Assembly (NCBI RefSeq): GCF_902167705.1
Contig: NZ_CABHMZ010000024.1
Coordinates: 1 to 37,780 of the forward strand
Reading direction: 5' to 3'
Length of the DNA: 37,780 nt
Source of the DNA: Streptococcus constellatus
GTDB taxonomy: Bacteria > Bacillota > Bacilli > Lactobacillales > Streptococcaceae
Position 1 is the stretch's first letter, and every line of letters starts with the position of its first letter. This document shows positions 15,855-25,714 of this stretch, piece by piece. Position numbers and translations under genes: made by a program. The notes below the pieces were generated by a model. It had not been told where the DNA came from and ran no database searches. It worked only from the letters and a program-made list of their open reading frames with translations.

Positions 15855-16679
15855 GTGCCCGAATTACCAGAAGTAGAAACAGTACGCCGTGGTTTGGAGC
15901 GGCTGGTTAAAGGAAAAGAGATTGAAAAGGTAGATGTCCGTTATGCCAAGATGATTGGAACGGGGGTAGATCCTTTTGTCTTAGATTTACCGGGACAAAG
16001 CATTGATACTGTTGGGCGTCGGGGAAAGTATCTGATTTTTTATTTGACGAACTGGGTGCTGATTTCGCATTTGCGCATGGAAGGAAAGTATCTTTTCTAT
16101 CCTGAAGAGGTTCAGTTGACGAAGCATTCTCATGTAATTTTTCGTTTTACAGATGGCAGCAGCCTCGTTTATCAGGATGTTCGGAAATTTGGCACGATGG
16201 AATTGTTGAGAAAAGAGCGATTAGCATCCTATTTTACTGAGCGAAAGCTGGGACCAGAACCGACCGAATCAGATTTTCATTTACCACTATTTAAAGCTGC
16301 TCTGAAAAAATCTAAGAAATTGATTAAACCTTACCTGCTGGATCAAACCTTAGTCGCGGGTCTTGGTAATATCTATGTGGACGAAGTTCTATGGCGGGCG
16401 CAGATTCATCCAGCAAGAGCAGCCCAAAGCCTGACCGCTGAAGAAGCAGAGGAATTACGCAAGCAGATTATTGCAGTCTTACAGCTAGGTATTGAAAAAG
16501 GCGGTTCAACCATTCGCACTTACCGCAATGCTTTGGGAGAAGACGGCACCATGCAAGATTTCCTGCAAGTCTATGGAAAAACAGGTCAACCTTGTACTAG
16601 ATGCGGTCATGAAATTGAAAAAATCAAACTAGCTGGTCGCGGAACTCATCTTTGCCCACATTGTCAAAAAATGAGGTAG
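15855..16679 (+). CDS. mutM: formamidopyrimidine-DNA glycosylase
   Basis: A bifunctional DNA glycosylase/AP lyase that removes 8-oxoguanine and formamidopyrimidines, 274 residues. It begins [13 protein letters not shown] after the initiator, with the catalytic proline and glutamate. GRRGKYLIF carries the conserved lysine near residue 57. The C-terminal zinc finger has CTRCGHEI and CPHCQK. The start is GTG. An AGGA site lies about a dozen bases upstream, and no ATG nearby fits because the proline must be residue 2. It ends in TAG three bases before coaE. It resumes the conserved streptococcal order after the cassette. Confidence 0.97.
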   Translation: MPELPEVETVRRGLERLVKGKEIEKVDVRYAKMIGTGVDPFVLDLPGQSIDTVGRRGKYLIFYLTNWVLISHLRMEGKYLFYPEEVQLTKHSHVIFRFTDGSSLVYQDVRKFGTMELLRKERLASYFTERKLGPEPTESDFHLPLFKAALKKSKKLIKPYLLDQTLVAGLGNIYVDEVLWRAQIHPARAAQSLTAEEAEELRKQIIAVLQLGIEKGGSTIRTYRNALGEDGTMQDFLQVYGKTGQPCTRCGHEIEKIKLAGRGTHLCPHCQKMR

Positions 16680-16682
16680 GAT

Positions 16683-17276
16683 ATGGCAAAAATAATCGGA
16701 ATTACAGGTGGTATTGCCTCTGGGAAATCAGTCGTGACAGACTTCCTGCGCTCTCAAGGCTATCAAGTGATTGATGCGGATCAAGTGGTTCATGAATTGC
16801 AGAAACCAGGAGGTCGACTTTATCAAGCTCTATTGTCAGAATTTGGAGCAGAAATTTTATTGGCAGACGGTCAATTGGATCGAAAAAAGCTTGGAGCTCT
16901 TCTCTTTAGTCGTCCCGAATTGCTAGAGAAGTCCAGTCGCTTACAAAATGATATTATTCGAGAAGAGTTAGCTTTAAAACGTAAGCAATTAGCAGCAACT
17001 GAGGAGCTTTTCTTTATGGATATTCCACTCTTATTTGAGCAGAACTATGAAGATTGGTTTGACAAAGTTTGGCTAGTAGATGTGAGCAAAGACACTCAGC
17101 TAGAACGTTTGATGGCTCGAAACAATCTTAGCCAAGAAGAGGCTCAACAACGCATAGCAGCTCAGCTTTCTTTGGCAGAAAAAAGACAAAGAGCTGAGAT
17201 TGTGATTGACAATAATGGTGCACTTTCAGCTACTTTACAGCAGGTGCAGGCGCTTTTAGACAAAGAAAGAAGATGA
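16683..17276 (+). CDS. coaE: dephospho-CoA kinase
   Basis: A 197-residue kinase for the last step of coenzyme A synthesis (phosphorylation of dephospho-CoA). The P-loop GGIASGKS is at 9-16, followed by DADQVVHEL near 32-40 and MDIPLLFEQNYE near 115-126, both conserved in the family. It begins three bases after mutM and shares an operon with mutM and pmrA. Confidence 0.96.
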   Translation: MAKIIGITGGIASGKSVVTDFLRSQGYQVIDADQVVHELQKPGGRLYQALLSEFGAEILLADGQLDRKKLGALLFSRPELLEKSSRLQNDIIREELALKRKQLAATEELFFMDIPLLFEQNYEDWFDKVWLVDVSKDTQLERLMARNNLSQEEAQQRIAAQLSLAEKRQRAEIVIDNNGALSATLQQVQALLDKERR

Positions 17277-17292
17277 TTTTATTAAGAATCAA

Positions 17293-18498
17293 GTGAATTG
17301 GAAACGGAATTTATGGATTGCTTGGCTGGGGAACTTTTTTATAGGTGCCAGCCTGTCACTAGTTGTTCCCTTTATGTCTTTGTACGTGGAAGAATTAGGC
17401 GCCAGCGGCTCTATGGTTGAATTTTATTCAGGCTTGGCGGTTTCGAGTACAGCTTTGACAGCCGCACTTTTATCGCTTGTTTGGGGAAGCTTAGCTGACA
17501 GGTACGGTCGCAAGCCCATGATGATTCGAGCCGCTTTTGCAATGACCTTTACGATGGGAGGTTTGGCTTTTGTGCCGAATGTATTTTGGCTCATTGTATT
17601 GAGACTGTTAAATGGTGTGTTTGCTGGTTATGTACCCAATAGCACGGCTTTGATTGCTAGTCAAGCGCCTAAAAAACACTCTGGGTATGCTTTGGGAACA
17701 TTGTCAACAGGTGTAGTAGCGGGGACTCTGATGGGACCGCTCTTAGGAGGAATGATAGCTCAAAGTTTGGGAATGAGAAATGTTTTCCTTTTGGTTGGAC
17801 TCTTCTTGTTTCTTGTTACTTTGTGGACCATTTTTGGGATAAAAGAAGACTTTCATCCCGTTTCTAAGGAAAAAGAAGTTTCGACCAAGCAACTATTTCA
17901 ACGAATCCCTCAAAAATCAATCCTTTTTGGCTTGTTTATTACTAGTATGGTGATTCAGATGATTGGACAGTCCATTTCCCCTATTTTGACACTTTATATC
18001 CGTTCTTTAGGACAAAAAGAAAATTTGTTATTGGTATCTGGTGCAATCGTTTCAGCAATGGGTATTTCAAGCATATTTTCATCTAGTTGGCTGGGAAAAT
18101 TAGGAGATAAAATAGGAAATCATCGTTTGCTCTTGTTGGCTCTTTTGTATAGTTTTGCTATTTATATTTTCTGTGCGAGGGCTGGAACACCACTTGAATT
18201 GGGAATTTACCGCTTTCTATTTGGACTGGGCACTGGAGCTCTTCTGCCTGGAGTTAGCTCTCTCCTCAATAAAATCACTCCAAAAGAAGGCATTTCACAG
18301 ATTTTCAGTTACAATCAAACTTTCTTTTATATCGGTGGTGTTATTGGGCCGTTAATGGGGTCAGCTATTTCTGTTCATTTTGGCTATCATTGGGTTTTCT
18401 ATGGCACAGCAGGTTTAGCTTTATTAAACTTTTTCTTTTTATTGTTTAGTTTTAGAAAATATTTAGGAGTGAAGGAAGTCAGTGCGAGTAAAGATTAA
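17293..18498 (+). CDS. pmrA: MFS multidrug efflux transporter PmrA
   Basis: A 401-residue, 12-helix major facilitator. The sequence and the position between coaE and rpmG match PmrA of S. pneumoniae, an efflux pump linked to fluoroquinolones and dyes. [11 protein letters not shown] near residues 74-84 is the MFS motif A between helices 2 and 3, and [20 protein letters not shown] and [20 protein letters not shown] are PmrA-like segments. The start is GTG at 17293, giving [10 protein letters not shown]. There is no good Shine-Dalgarno sequence, so translation may depend on coupling with coaE, which ends 16 bases earlier. Confidence 0.92.
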   Translation: MNWKRNLWIAWLGNFFIGASLSLVVPFMSLYVEELGASGSMVEFYSGLAVSSTALTAALLSLVWGSLADRYGRKPMMIRAAFAMTFTMGGLAFVPNVFWLIVLRLLNGVFAGYVPNSTALIASQAPKKHSGYALGTLSTGVVAGTLMGPLLGGMIAQSLGMRNVFLLVGLFLFLVTLWTIFGIKEDFHPVSKEKEVSTKQLFQRIPQKSILFGLFITSMVIQMIGQSISPILTLYIRSLGQKENLLLVSGAIVSAMGISSIFSSSWLGKLGDKIGNHRLLLLALLYSFAIYIFCARAGTPLELGIYRFLFGLGTGALLPGVSSLLNKITPKEGISQIFSYNQTFFYIGGVIGPLMGSAISVHFGYHWVFYGTAGLALLNFFFLLFSFRKYLGVKEVSASKD

Positions 18499-18631
18499 TT
18501 TAAAGTGTTCAAGTTGCGGCAGTCAGAATTATTTAACAAGCAAAAATATGAAAACACATCCAGAAAAAATTGAAGTGTTAAAGTATTGCCCTAAAGAAAG
18601 AAAAGTGACCTTACATCTTGAATCAAAATAA
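18482..18631 (+). CDS. rpmG: 50S ribosomal protein L33 (rpmG type 3)
   Basis: A 49-residue ribosomal protein: it starts at GTG and reads [12 protein letters not shown], then [19 protein letters not shown] and [10 protein letters not shown]. It overlaps the end of pmrA by 17 bases. It has the first CxxC pair (CSSC) but only one cysteine in place of the second pair (YCPKE), so a complete four-cysteine zinc site is absent. The position between pmrA and secG is the same as in S. pneumoniae. The last codons also carry the -35 of the secG promoter. Confidence 0.9.
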   Translation: MRVKINLKCSSCGSQNYLTSKNMKTHPEKIEVLKYCPKERKVTLHLESK

Positions 18632-18646
18632 ATTTTATGGTAAAAT
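18618..18646 (+). promoter_or_regulatory. secG promoter inside the 3' end of rpmG
   Basis: TTGAAT (18618-18623), a 17-base spacer and TAAAAT (18641-18646) preceded by TGG. Transcription would start about 20 bases before the secG ATG. Confidence 0.6.
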
Positions 18647-18670
18647 AGATAGGATTTTAAGGAGTTTGAT

Positions 18671-18904
18671 ATGTATAATTTATTATTAACCATTTTATTA
18701 ATTTTATCAGTATTTATTTTAATCGCAATTTTTATGCAACCTACAAAAAATCAATCAAGTAATGTATTTGACGCAAGTGCAGGAGATTTGTTTGAACGAC
18801 CAAAAGCAAGAGGCTTTGAAGCAGTCATGCAGCGTTTGACAGGAGTGATGGTTTTCTTTTGGTTGTTGATTGTACTAATGCTGACAATCTTATCTAGTAA
18901 ATAA
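18671..18904 (+). CDS. secG: preprotein translocase subunit SecG
   Basis: A 77-residue small membrane subunit of the SecYEG translocon. It has two hydrophobic helices (about residues 2-22 and 56-75) joined by a loop with FERPKARGFEAVMQRLTG, the conserved SecG linker. AAGGAG precedes the ATG. It lies upstream of rnr and smpB as in most Firmicutes. Confidence 0.94.
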   Translation: MYNLLLTILLILSVFILIAIFMQPTKNQSSNVFDASAGDLFERPKARGFEAVMQRLTGVMVFFWLLIVLMLTILSSK

Positions 18905-18920
18905 AATGGGCTCTGACTTT

Positions 18921-18958
18921 GTCTTTGCCTATTTTTTCTGTAGTAGATGAGCAAAGAC
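18921..18958 (+). other. inverted repeat between secG and rnr
   Basis: GTCTTTGC (18921-18928) and GCAAAGAC (18951-18958) are perfect 8-base arms separated by 22 bases containing a T-rich stretch. It sits in the untranslated space before rnr. It could be an RNA structure controlling rnr, or chance. Confidence 0.3.
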
Positions 18959-18995
18959 GACTTAAAGTTTAGAAAACATAAGAAAAAAGGAAAGA

Positions 18996-21335
18996 ATGAA
19001 AGAAGAAATTTTAAGCTATTTAAGAGAAAAAAAAGAAGCCAGTATAGATGAGCTGGCGCAGGGATTAGGGAAAGAAAAGGCGAAAGACTTTAGAAACCTA
19101 GTCAAAACGATTTCTGAAATGGAGCGAAAACGTCAGCTGACCTTTAGCGATACAGGGAAAATTCAGCTTCGCAAAGAAAAGCAAATACTTACCTTGAAAG
19201 GAATCTTTCACGCCCATAAAAATGGCTTTGGCTTTGTAACCTTAAATGAAGAAGAGGATGATCTTTTTATTGGTCGCAATGATGTCAACTATGCGATTGA
19301 TGGTGATACGGTAGAAGTTGCAATCACTAAGGTTGCAGATCGCAGCAAGGGAACATCTGCTGAAGCGAAGGTTATTGATGTTTTGGCACACAGCTTGAAA
19401 ATAGCAGTAGGTCAGCTCATCTTAGACGAAGAAAAGCCCAAGTATGCTGGTTATATTCGGTCAAAAAATCAGAAAATCAGTCAACCTATTTATATTAAGA
19501 AGCCTGCTTTGGTTTTGGATGGAACAGAGATTTTAAAAGTAGAGATTGATAAATATCCAACTAAAAAGCATGACTTTTTTGTAGCTACTGTTTTAGATGT
19601 GGTTGGACATAAGGATGATCCGGGGATTGATGTTTTGGAAATTTTGGAGTCCATGGACATTGTGTCTGAGTTTCCAGAAAGAGTTTTGAAGGAAGCATCA
19701 GCGATTCCAGAGGCGCTGTCTGCAAAGGATTTTGAAGGACGTTTAGATCTACGTAATGAAATTACCTTTACCATTGACGGGGCGGATGCGAAAGATTTGG
19801 ACGATGCAGTTCATATCAAGAAGTTAAAAAACGACCATTTTGAACTGGGAGTTCACATCGCAGATGTTTCTTACTATGTCAAAGAAGGATCTGAGTTGGA
19901 CAAGGAAGCCCTCAACCGAGCGACATCGGTTTATGTGACCGACCGTGTAGTACCGATGCTACCTGAGCGTTTGTCCAATGGTATTTGTTCCCTCAATCCT
20001 AATGTAGACCGGCTGACGCAATCGGCTATTATGGAGATTGACCAAAAAGGTCAAGTTGTCAAGCATACTATTACTCAAACAATCATTAAAACCACTTTTC
20101 GTATGACCTATAGCGATGTGAATGACATGATTGCAGGAGACGAAGATAAGCGAGCGGCTTTTAAAGCCATTGTTCCAAGCGTTGAAGCAATGGCAGAGCT
20201 TCATACTATTTTAGAAACGATGCGGTTTAAGCGTGGAGCCCTTAATTTTGATACGAAAGAAGCTAAAATCTTAGTCAATAAGACTGGACGTCCAGTAGAT
20301 ATTATTTTACGTCAGCGTGGACTTGCAGAGCGTATGATTGAGTCCTTTATGCTGGTCGCCAATGAAACAGTGGCAGAGCATTTTGCTAAATTAAACCTGC
20401 CCTTTATCTATCGGATTCACGAAGAACCTAAGGCTGAAAAAGTACAGAAGTTTATTGACTATGCTTCTACTTTTGGTGTTCGAGTTTACGGAACGGCTAA
20501 TTCTATGAGCCAATCTGCCCTTCAGGATATTATGAAAGCAGTCCACGGTCAGCCTTATGAAGAAGTGCTGTCTATGATGCTTCTGCGCTCCATGCAGCAG
20601 GCTCGTTACTCAGAACACAACCACAGTCATTATGGTTTGGCAGCCGAGTTTTATACTCACTTCACTAGTCCAATTCGCCGTTACCCAGACCTTTTGGTTC
20701 ACCGTATGGTGCGCGATTACGGGCGTTCTAAGAAAATAGCTGAGCATTTTGAGCAAGTCATTCCAGACATTGCCAGTCAGTCATCCAGTCGGGAGCGGCG
20801 AGCTATTGAAGCAGAGCGAGAAGTAGAAGCTATGAAAAAAGCTGAGTTTATGGAAGAGTTTGTGGGAGAAGAATTTGATGGTATCGTGTCAAGCGTTGTT
20901 AAATTCGGTCTTTTTGTCGAACTTCCAAACACAGTTGAAGGTTTGATTCATGTAACCAATTTGCCAGAATTTTTCCACTACAATGAACGCAATCTAACTT
21001 TGCAGGGCGAAAAGTCAGGTGTTGTTTTTCGAGTCGGTCAACAGATTCGCATTAAGCTGATTCGAGCGGACAAAGCGACTGGTGAGATTGACTTTGAATA
21101 CCTACCTAGTGAATATGATGTAGTTGAAAAGAGAAAACAGTCCAAGTCCAGCCAAGACGGATGTCAACAGTCTCGTCGAGGTGACCGAGAACGAAAGGGC
21201 AAATCTCCGAAAGGAAAGATTTCTAAGGATAAGAAATCAAAGAAAAATAAGAGTAAGAAACCGTTTTATAAAGAAGTGGCTAAGAAAGGAAGCAAGAATG
21301 GCAAAGGGAGAGGGAAAGGTCGTCGCTCAAAATAA
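18996..21335 (+). CDS. rnr: ribonuclease R
   Basis: A 779-residue 3'-5' exoribonuclease that degrades structured RNA and works with tmRNA-SmpB on stalled messages. Order of domains: N-terminal winged helix (1-65), cold-shock domains (about 68-220), the RNB catalytic domain (about 250-580) with [13 protein letters not shown] carrying the catalytic aspartates, an S1 domain (about 625-705), and a highly basic Lys/Arg/Ser tail (about 715-779). AAAGGAAAG precedes the ATG. The last 38 bases overlap the smpB start, so the two partners of trans-translation are coupled. Confidence 0.97.
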   Translation: MKEEILSYLREKKEASIDELAQGLGKEKAKDFRNLVKTISEMERKRQLTFSDTGKIQLRKEKQILTLKGIFHAHKNGFGFVTLNEEEDDLFIGRNDVNYAIDGDTVEVAITKVADRSKGTSAEAKVIDVLAHSLKIAVGQLILDEEKPKYAGYIRSKNQKISQPIYIKKPALVLDGTEILKVEIDKYPTKKHDFFVATVLDVVGHKDDPGIDVLEILESMDIVSEFPERVLKEASAIPEALSAKDFEGRLDLRNEITFTIDGADAKDLDDAVHIKKLKNDHFELGVHIADVSYYVKEGSELDKEALNRATSVYVTDRVVPMLPERLSNGICSLNPNVDRLTQSAIMEIDQKGQVVKHTITQTIIKTTFRMTYSDVNDMIAGDEDKRAAFKAIVPSVEAMAELHTILETMRFKRGALNFDTKEAKILVNKTGRPVDIILRQRGLAERMIESFMLVANETVAEHFAKLNLPFIYRIHEEPKAEKVQKFIDYASTFGVRVYGTANSMSQSALQDIMKAVHGQPYEEVLSMMLLRSMQQARYSEHNHSHYGLAAEFYTHFTSPIRRYPDLLVHRMVRDYGRSKKIAEHFEQVIPDIASQSSSRERRAIEAEREVEAMKKAEFMEEFVGEEFDGIVSSVVKFGLFVELPNTVEGLIHVTNLPEFFHYNERNLTLQGEKSGVVFRVGQQIRIKLIRADKATGEIDFEYLPSEYDVVEKRKQSKSSQDGCQQSRRGDRERKGKSPKGKISKDKKSKKNKSKKPFYKEVAKKGSKNGKGRGKGRRSK

Positions 21336-21765
21336 GAAAGCGCGTCACGACTATACGATTGTTGATACGATTGAAACGGGCATGGTTCTGACTGGAACTG
21401 AAATCAAAAGTGTGCGAGCTGCACGAATTAACCTGAAAGATGGCTTTGCTCAAGTCAAAAACGGAGAAGTCTGGCTCAGTAATGTCCATATCGCTCCTTA
21501 TGAAGAAGGGAATATTTGGAATCAAGATCCTGAACGTAGGAGAAAATTGCTATTGCATAAAAAGCAAATCCAGAAATTAGAGCAGGAAACGAAAGGAACT
21601 GGAATGACTTTGGTTCCTCTCAAAGTTTATCTCAAGGACGGTTATGCCAAGTTACTTTTAGGATTGGCTAAAGGGAAACACGACTATGATAAGCGTGAAT
21701 CCATTAAACGCCGTGAGCAAAATCGAGACATTGCGCGGACAATGAAGGCTTATAACGTGAGATAA
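21298..21765 (+). CDS. smpB: SsrA-binding protein SmpB
   Basis: A 155-residue tmRNA-binding protein that brings tmRNA to stalled ribosomes. Conserved parts are [37 protein letters not shown], and the C-terminal [20 protein letters not shown] region. The start at 21298, inside rnr, is chosen because AAGGA lies just upstream and it gives the family's usual [15 protein letters not shown] opening. A longer frame from 21124 only shadows the basic tail of RNase R. Confidence 0.96.
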   Translation: MAKGEGKVVAQNKKARHDYTIVDTIETGMVLTGTEIKSVRAARINLKDGFAQVKNGEVWLSNVHIAPYEEGNIWNQDPERRRKLLLHKKQIQKLEQETKGTGMTLVPLKVYLKDGYAKLLLGLAKGKHDYDKRESIKRREQNRDIARTMKAYNVR

Positions 21766-21779
21766 TATACAAGATGTAA

Positions 21780-21806
21780 AAATCGGAAGTTGTTTCCGAT
21801 TTTTTA
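21780..21806 (+). terminator. terminator of the rnr-smpB transcript
   Basis: AAATCGGAA pairs with TTCCGATTT over a five-base loop, with a six-T run. Confidence 0.9.
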
Positions 21807-21861
21807 GTAGTTTGAAATATTTTATCACTTAATTTTTATCAAAAATCCTTTTTAACATTGC

Positions 21862-21890
21862 AAAAGCTGAAAAATTTTTTCAGCTTTTTT
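21862..21890 (+). terminator. second terminator before comEA
   Basis: AAAAGCTGAAAA and TTTTCAGCTTTT form a symmetric hairpin with T-rich flanks on both strands. It insulates comEA from read-through, leaving the ComX box as the main promoter. Confidence 0.8.
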
Positions 21891-21898
21891 ATTTGTTT

Positions 21899-21906
21899 TA
21901 CGAATA
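21899..21906 (+). promoter_or_regulatory. ComX (SigX) box of comEA-comEC
   Basis: An exact TACGAATA, the recognition box for the competence sigma factor ComX in streptococci, preceded by the typical T-rich stretch and placed 40 bases before the comEA start. The late competence operon is therefore expected to be silent outside competence. Confidence 0.9.
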
Positions 21907-21945
21907 AATAGATAAAGCAAATTTTCATTCAACTTAGGAGGAAAA

Positions 21946-22650
21946 ATGTTAGAGACAATCATTGAAAAGATGAAAGAGTATAAAATTTTGATTGGTTTAA
22001 GTTTGATTGGTTTGATAATAGCAGGATTTTTTATGATGAATGGTCAATCTAGTAGACAATCAAATGTAGCAGAGCTCGCACAGGAAACAGTTACGAGTTC
22101 GGAGGCAGAATCAGAAGAAATTTCAACTGGAACGAAGAAAAACTCACAGAAAGAAAAAGCAGAGCCTCAAACGAGTTCAAGTGAAGAATCAGAATTTTTA
22201 ACCGTAGATATCAAGGGGGCTGTTAAAAATCCAGGTATTTATCAACTGAAAAAGACTAGCCGTATCAATGATGCGATTCAAAAAGCAGGTGGTTTAACGA
22301 CAGACGCTGACAGCAAATCCGCCAATTTGGCGCAAAAGCTAACGGATGAAGCTGTTGTATATGTAGCAACTATGAGCGAAAATGCAACAGGTGTTGCAAG
22401 CGGGACAGGACAATCTTCAACGTCAGGAACTAGTGAAGTCACATCGCAAAAAGGAAAGAAAGTCAATCTAAACACAGCTGATTTATCTGAGTTGCAGACC
22501 ATTTCTGGCATTGGTCAAAAACGTGCGCAAGATATTTTAGAATATCGTGAGGCAAACGGGAAATTTAATTCAGTTGATGACCTGAAAAATGTATCAGGAG
22601 TTGGTGCCAAAACACTAGAAAAATTGAAAGAATATGTCACAGTGGATTAA
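21946..22650 (+). CDS. comEA: competence protein ComEA
   Basis: A 234-residue membrane-anchored DNA receptor for transformation. There is one membrane helix at about 13-32 (KILIGLSLIGLIIAGFFMM), then a Ser/Glu-rich linker, an SLBB domain (about 85-145, TVDIKGAVKNPGIYQL), a second Ser/Thr/Gly linker, and a C-terminal helix-hairpin-helix DNA-binding domain (about 172-234) with NLNTADLSELQTISGIGQKR. GGAGG precedes the ATG. comEC overlaps its last 17 bases. Induced through the ComX box. Confidence 0.97.
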   Translation: MLETIIEKMKEYKILIGLSLIGLIIAGFFMMNGQSSRQSNVAELAQETVTSSEAESEEISTGTKKNSQKEKAEPQTSSSEESEFLTVDIKGAVKNPGIYQLKKTSRINDAIQKAGGLTTDADSKSANLAQKLTDEAVVYVATMSENATGVASGTGQSSTSGTSEVTSQKGKKVNLNTADLSELQTISGIGQKRAQDILEYREANGKFNSVDDLKNVSGVGAKTLEKLKEYVTVD

Positions 22651-24862
22651 AAAATCTCCGATTAAGCCGATTTACATTGCTTTTTTGCTTGTCTGGTTAT
22701 ATTTTGCAATCTATCAAAGTAGCTTGTTAGCTTGGCTTGGTTTTATCTTTCTGGTGATTCGTCTTTTTCGCTTTTATTCACCGAAAGAATGTTTCATGAC
22801 CTTCATGATTCTCACTTGTTTTGCTGTTTTTTTCTTTATTCGTAGGGAAATGGCAGAGCGGCAAACAAAAGCAGAACCTTCTCCCGTAAGACAAGTAGCA
22901 GTTCTACCTGATACGATTAAAGTAAATGGAGATTCGCTTTCTTTCCGTGGTAAAACAAATGGGCAGACTTATCAAGTTTACTACAAATTGAAATCAAAGG
23001 AAGAACAGTTGGCTTTTCAAAATCTCTCTAGTTTGGTTACATTGACAGTTGAGGGAGAATTTGAAATCTCTGAGAAGAAGCGTAATTTTGCTGGTTTTGA
23101 TTACCAATCTTATTTAAAAACGCAAGGAATTTATCGAATTTTAAAAGTGGGTACCATTTTATCTAGCCAAGATCGAATCAGCTTGCACCCACTAGAGTGG
23201 CTCTCTAGTGGGCGAAGAAAGGCACTGGTATTTATCAAGAAGCATTTTCCAAATCCGATGAGTAATTACATGACAGGACTCTTATTTGGTGCCTTGGATA
23301 CAGACTTCGATGAAATGAACAATCTTTACTCTAGCTTGGGAATTATTCATTTATTTGCGCTGTCTGGTATGCAAGTTGGCTTTTTTATGGAGGGTTTTCG
23401 TAAGTTGCTGTTAAGGCTGGGTCTTACGCAGGAAATGGTTCATAAATGCCAATATCCATTTTCTTTCTTTTATGCGGGAATGACTGGATTTTCAGTATCC
23501 GTTGTACGGAGCTTAGTTCAGAAATTATTATCGCAATATGGTATCACTAAGTTAGATAATTTTGCTTTAACGATGATGATATTGTCCTTGATTATGCCAT
23601 CCTTTCTTTTAACGGCAGGAGGAGTTCTCTCTTGTGCCTATGCTTTTGTCATTAGTGTGATAGATTTTGAAAGTTTAACTTCTTGGCGAAAGGTTGTTGT
23701 AGAGAGCAGTGTCATTTCACTTGGTGTTTTACCGATTCTAATCTTTTACTTTGGTGAATTTCAACCTTGGTCTATTTTGTTGACATTTGTTTTTTCACTG
23801 ATTTTCGATACAATGATGCTGCCAGGCTTGACGTTGATTTTTCTTTTTTCGCCTTTGATAAAGCTGACTCAAGTCAATTTTTTCTTTGAAGGGTTAGAAA
23901 ATAGCATTCGTTGGATAGCAAGTGTCTTTGGCAGACCAATCGTTTTTGGACAGCCCAGTCCGCTTTTGCTGATTATTATGCTGCTTGTACTGGCTATTTT
24001 GTATGATGCTAGAAAAAATAAAAAATGGGTAATATTTCTTAGTCTGCTTCTTTCATTACTCTTTTTCGTAAATAAATTTCTTTTGCAAAATGAGATCACA
24101 ATGGTTGATGTTGGGCAGGGAGATAGTATTTTTCTGAGAGATTGGAAAGGACGAAATGTATTGATTGATGTTGGTGGACGTGAGGAAATTAGAACAAAAG
24201 AAGCTTGGCAAAAACGAGCAACTAGCTCAAATACAGAGAAAACTTTGATTCCTTACCTAAAAAGTCGTGGCATAGATACGATTGATACTTTAGTCTTAAC
24301 AAATCCTAATCCAGATTATGCAGGAGATGTATTAGAAGTTGCTAAAAAATTTGCTATAAAGAAAATTTATATTTCCAGAAGTAGCTTGAGCAATGCAGAT
24401 TTCCTAAAGAAATTAAGGGAGACAAACACATTCATTCATGTCGTAAAACAAGGTGACAAACTTCCTATTTTTGATTATCATTTGCAAGTTCTTTCGGGTG
24501 CCAGCAAGAACGACCATTCGCTTGTTATGTATGGTCAGTTTTTCCGTACAAGATTTTTATTTGCGAGCGATTTGAAAGAAGAGGACGAAGCAAAGCTGAT
24601 GCAACATTATCCAAAGTTGAAAACAGATGTCTTGAAAGTCGGGCATCATGGAGCCAAAAATTCATCACATTCAAAGTTTTTACAGCAAATAGAACCAGCG
24701 GTTGCGCTCATTTCTGTTGGGAAAAACAACCGATCCAAATCTCCGAATCAAGAGACGATAGAGCGATTGAATCGCTTCAATGCAAAGATTTATCGAACGG
24801 ATGAACAAGGCGCTATCAAATTTTCAGGATGGACAAAATGGCAATTAGAAACAGTTCAATAG
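22634..24862 (+). CDS. comEC: DNA internalization channel protein ComEC
   Basis: A 742-residue polytopic membrane protein that forms the channel for single-stranded DNA entry. N-terminal helices (about 10-70) are followed by an extracellular OB-like domain (about 90-180), the Competence domain with many helices (about 210-455, including IHLFALSGMQVGFF), and a C-terminal metallo-beta-lactamase-like domain (about 480-742) with MVDVGQGDSIF and LKVGHHGAKNSS. The start overlaps comEA. Length and domains are complete, so natural transformation machinery at this locus looks intact. Confidence 0.96.
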   Translation: MSQWIKKSPIKPIYIAFLLVWLYFAIYQSSLLAWLGFIFLVIRLFRFYSPKECFMTFMILTCFAVFFFIRREMAERQTKAEPSPVRQVAVLPDTIKVNGDSLSFRGKTNGQTYQVYYKLKSKEEQLAFQNLSSLVTLTVEGEFEISEKKRNFAGFDYQSYLKTQGIYRILKVGTILSSQDRISLHPLEWLSSGRRKALVFIKKHFPNPMSNYMTGLLFGALDTDFDEMNNLYSSLGIIHLFALSGMQVGFFMEGFRKLLLRLGLTQEMVHKCQYPFSFFYAGMTGFSVSVVRSLVQKLLSQYGITKLDNFALTMMILSLIMPSFLLTAGGVLSCAYAFVISVIDFESLTSWRKVVVESSVISLGVLPILIFYFGEFQPWSILLTFVFSLIFDTMMLPGLTLIFLFSPLIKLTQVNFFFEGLENSIRWIASVFGRPIVFGQPSPLLLIIMLLVLAILYDARKNKKWVIFLSLLLSLLFFVNKFLLQNEITMVDVGQGDSIFLRDWKGRNVLIDVGGREEIRTKEAWQKRATSSNTEKTLIPYLKSRGIDTIDTLVLTNPNPDYAGDVLEVAKKFAIKKIYISRSSLSNADFLKKLRETNTFIHVVKQGDKLPIFDYHLQVLSGASKNDHSLVMYGQFFRTRFLFASDLKEEDEAKLMQHYPKLKTDVLKVGHHGAKNSSHSKFLQQIEPAVALISVGKNNRSKSPNQETIERLNRFNAKIYRTDEQGAIKFSGWTKWQLETVQ

Positions 24863-24887
24863 CCAGAGTTCTAAAATGGAGATTCCG

Positions 24888-24916
24888 TTGATTTATTAGG
24901 AGGAGTGTGATATGAT
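24888..24916 (+). promoter_or_regulatory. promoter of the DUF805 gene
   Basis: TTGATT (24888-24893), a 17-base spacer and TATGAT (24911-24916), 30 bases before the ATG at 24947. Confidence 0.65.
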
Positions 24917-24946
24917 ATTAAAAAATAAAAATATAGGAGATTGATT

Positions 24947-25642
24947 ATGTTTACAGCTTATAAAAAGTTTTGGACTCATTATGCTGATTTTGAAGGAAAA
25001 TCAACTAGATCTGATTATTGGTGGTCTGTTTTGTGCAATGTTTTGATTACACTTCCATTTGGTCTTATAGCTTTGGGTTCGATTTTAACTGCAATTTTTA
25101 GCGTTGTGCAACAAGCAGCGTACTATCAGGAAGAATTTAGTGAATTTGATCCAAGCGTCTTTATAGCTAGCTTAGGATCTACATTTATTATCGTTATTTT
25201 ATTGAGTATTTTCTGGGTAGCAACTTTAGTTCCGAATTTAGCAATTATCGTGCGTCGTTTACGTGATGCTGGCTATCATTGGGCATTCATATTTTTATAT
25301 GTAGCTCCTGCGCTTTTGATGTGGGTCCCGCTTTTAAATATCTTGGCGGCTTTAGCTACATTACCGTGTTCTATTGCTTTGATTGTTTTACTTTGTATGC
25401 CGACTAAAGAAGTGCAAACATCTACTGTTTATCAAGGACAATTTACGACACAGCAAGCGCAGCCTCAGCAACCTGTTCAACCACAACAATTTACTCAACC
25501 GCAAGAACCAGTACAGGAACAAGCAGTTGAAGCGCAAGCAACATCAACTCAACAAGAATCAGTAGTTACAGCAGAGACAACTGATCAAGTTGTTGTATCA
25601 GATGAGAAAGATTTGGACTCAGCTATCACCGAAGATGAATAA
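24947..25642 (+). CDS. DUF805 family membrane protein with Gln/Pro-rich tail
   Basis: A 231-residue membrane protein. The N-terminal FEGKSTRSDYWW motif (about 15-26) and LRDAGYHWAF (about 105-114) define DUF805, with four predicted helices in residues 25-150. The remainder is a cytoplasmic or surface tail of low complexity, with repeats such as QPQQPVQPQQ and QPQEPVQEQ, ending in acidic residues. The function of DUF805 is unknown. The start at 24947 follows AGGAGA; a TTG six bases earlier is less likely. It has its own promoter and is followed by the repeat at 25715. Confidence 0.85.
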   Translation: MFTAYKKFWTHYADFEGKSTRSDYWWSVLCNVLITLPFGLIALGSILTAIFSVVQQAAYYQEEFSEFDPSVFIASLGSTFIIVILLSIFWVATLVPNLAIIVRRLRDAGYHWAFIFLYVAPALLMWVPLLNILAALATLPCSIALIVLLCMPTKEVQTSTVYQGQFTTQQAQPQQPVQPQQFTQPQEPVQEQAVEAQATSTQQESVVTAETTDQVVVSDEKDLDSAITEDE

Positions 25643-25714
25643 TCTATAATATAAAAGGTGAATACGGATAATAGACATTTTAAAGTTAAAAAATCACAGA
25701 TAAAAGTAAAAAAA

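Noticed and set aside
24912..24944. Ten-codon ORF (MILKNKNIGD) after AGGAGG just before the DUF805 gene
   Set aside because: It overlaps the predicted -10 of that gene's promoter, so most transcripts would start inside or after it. Too short to support.
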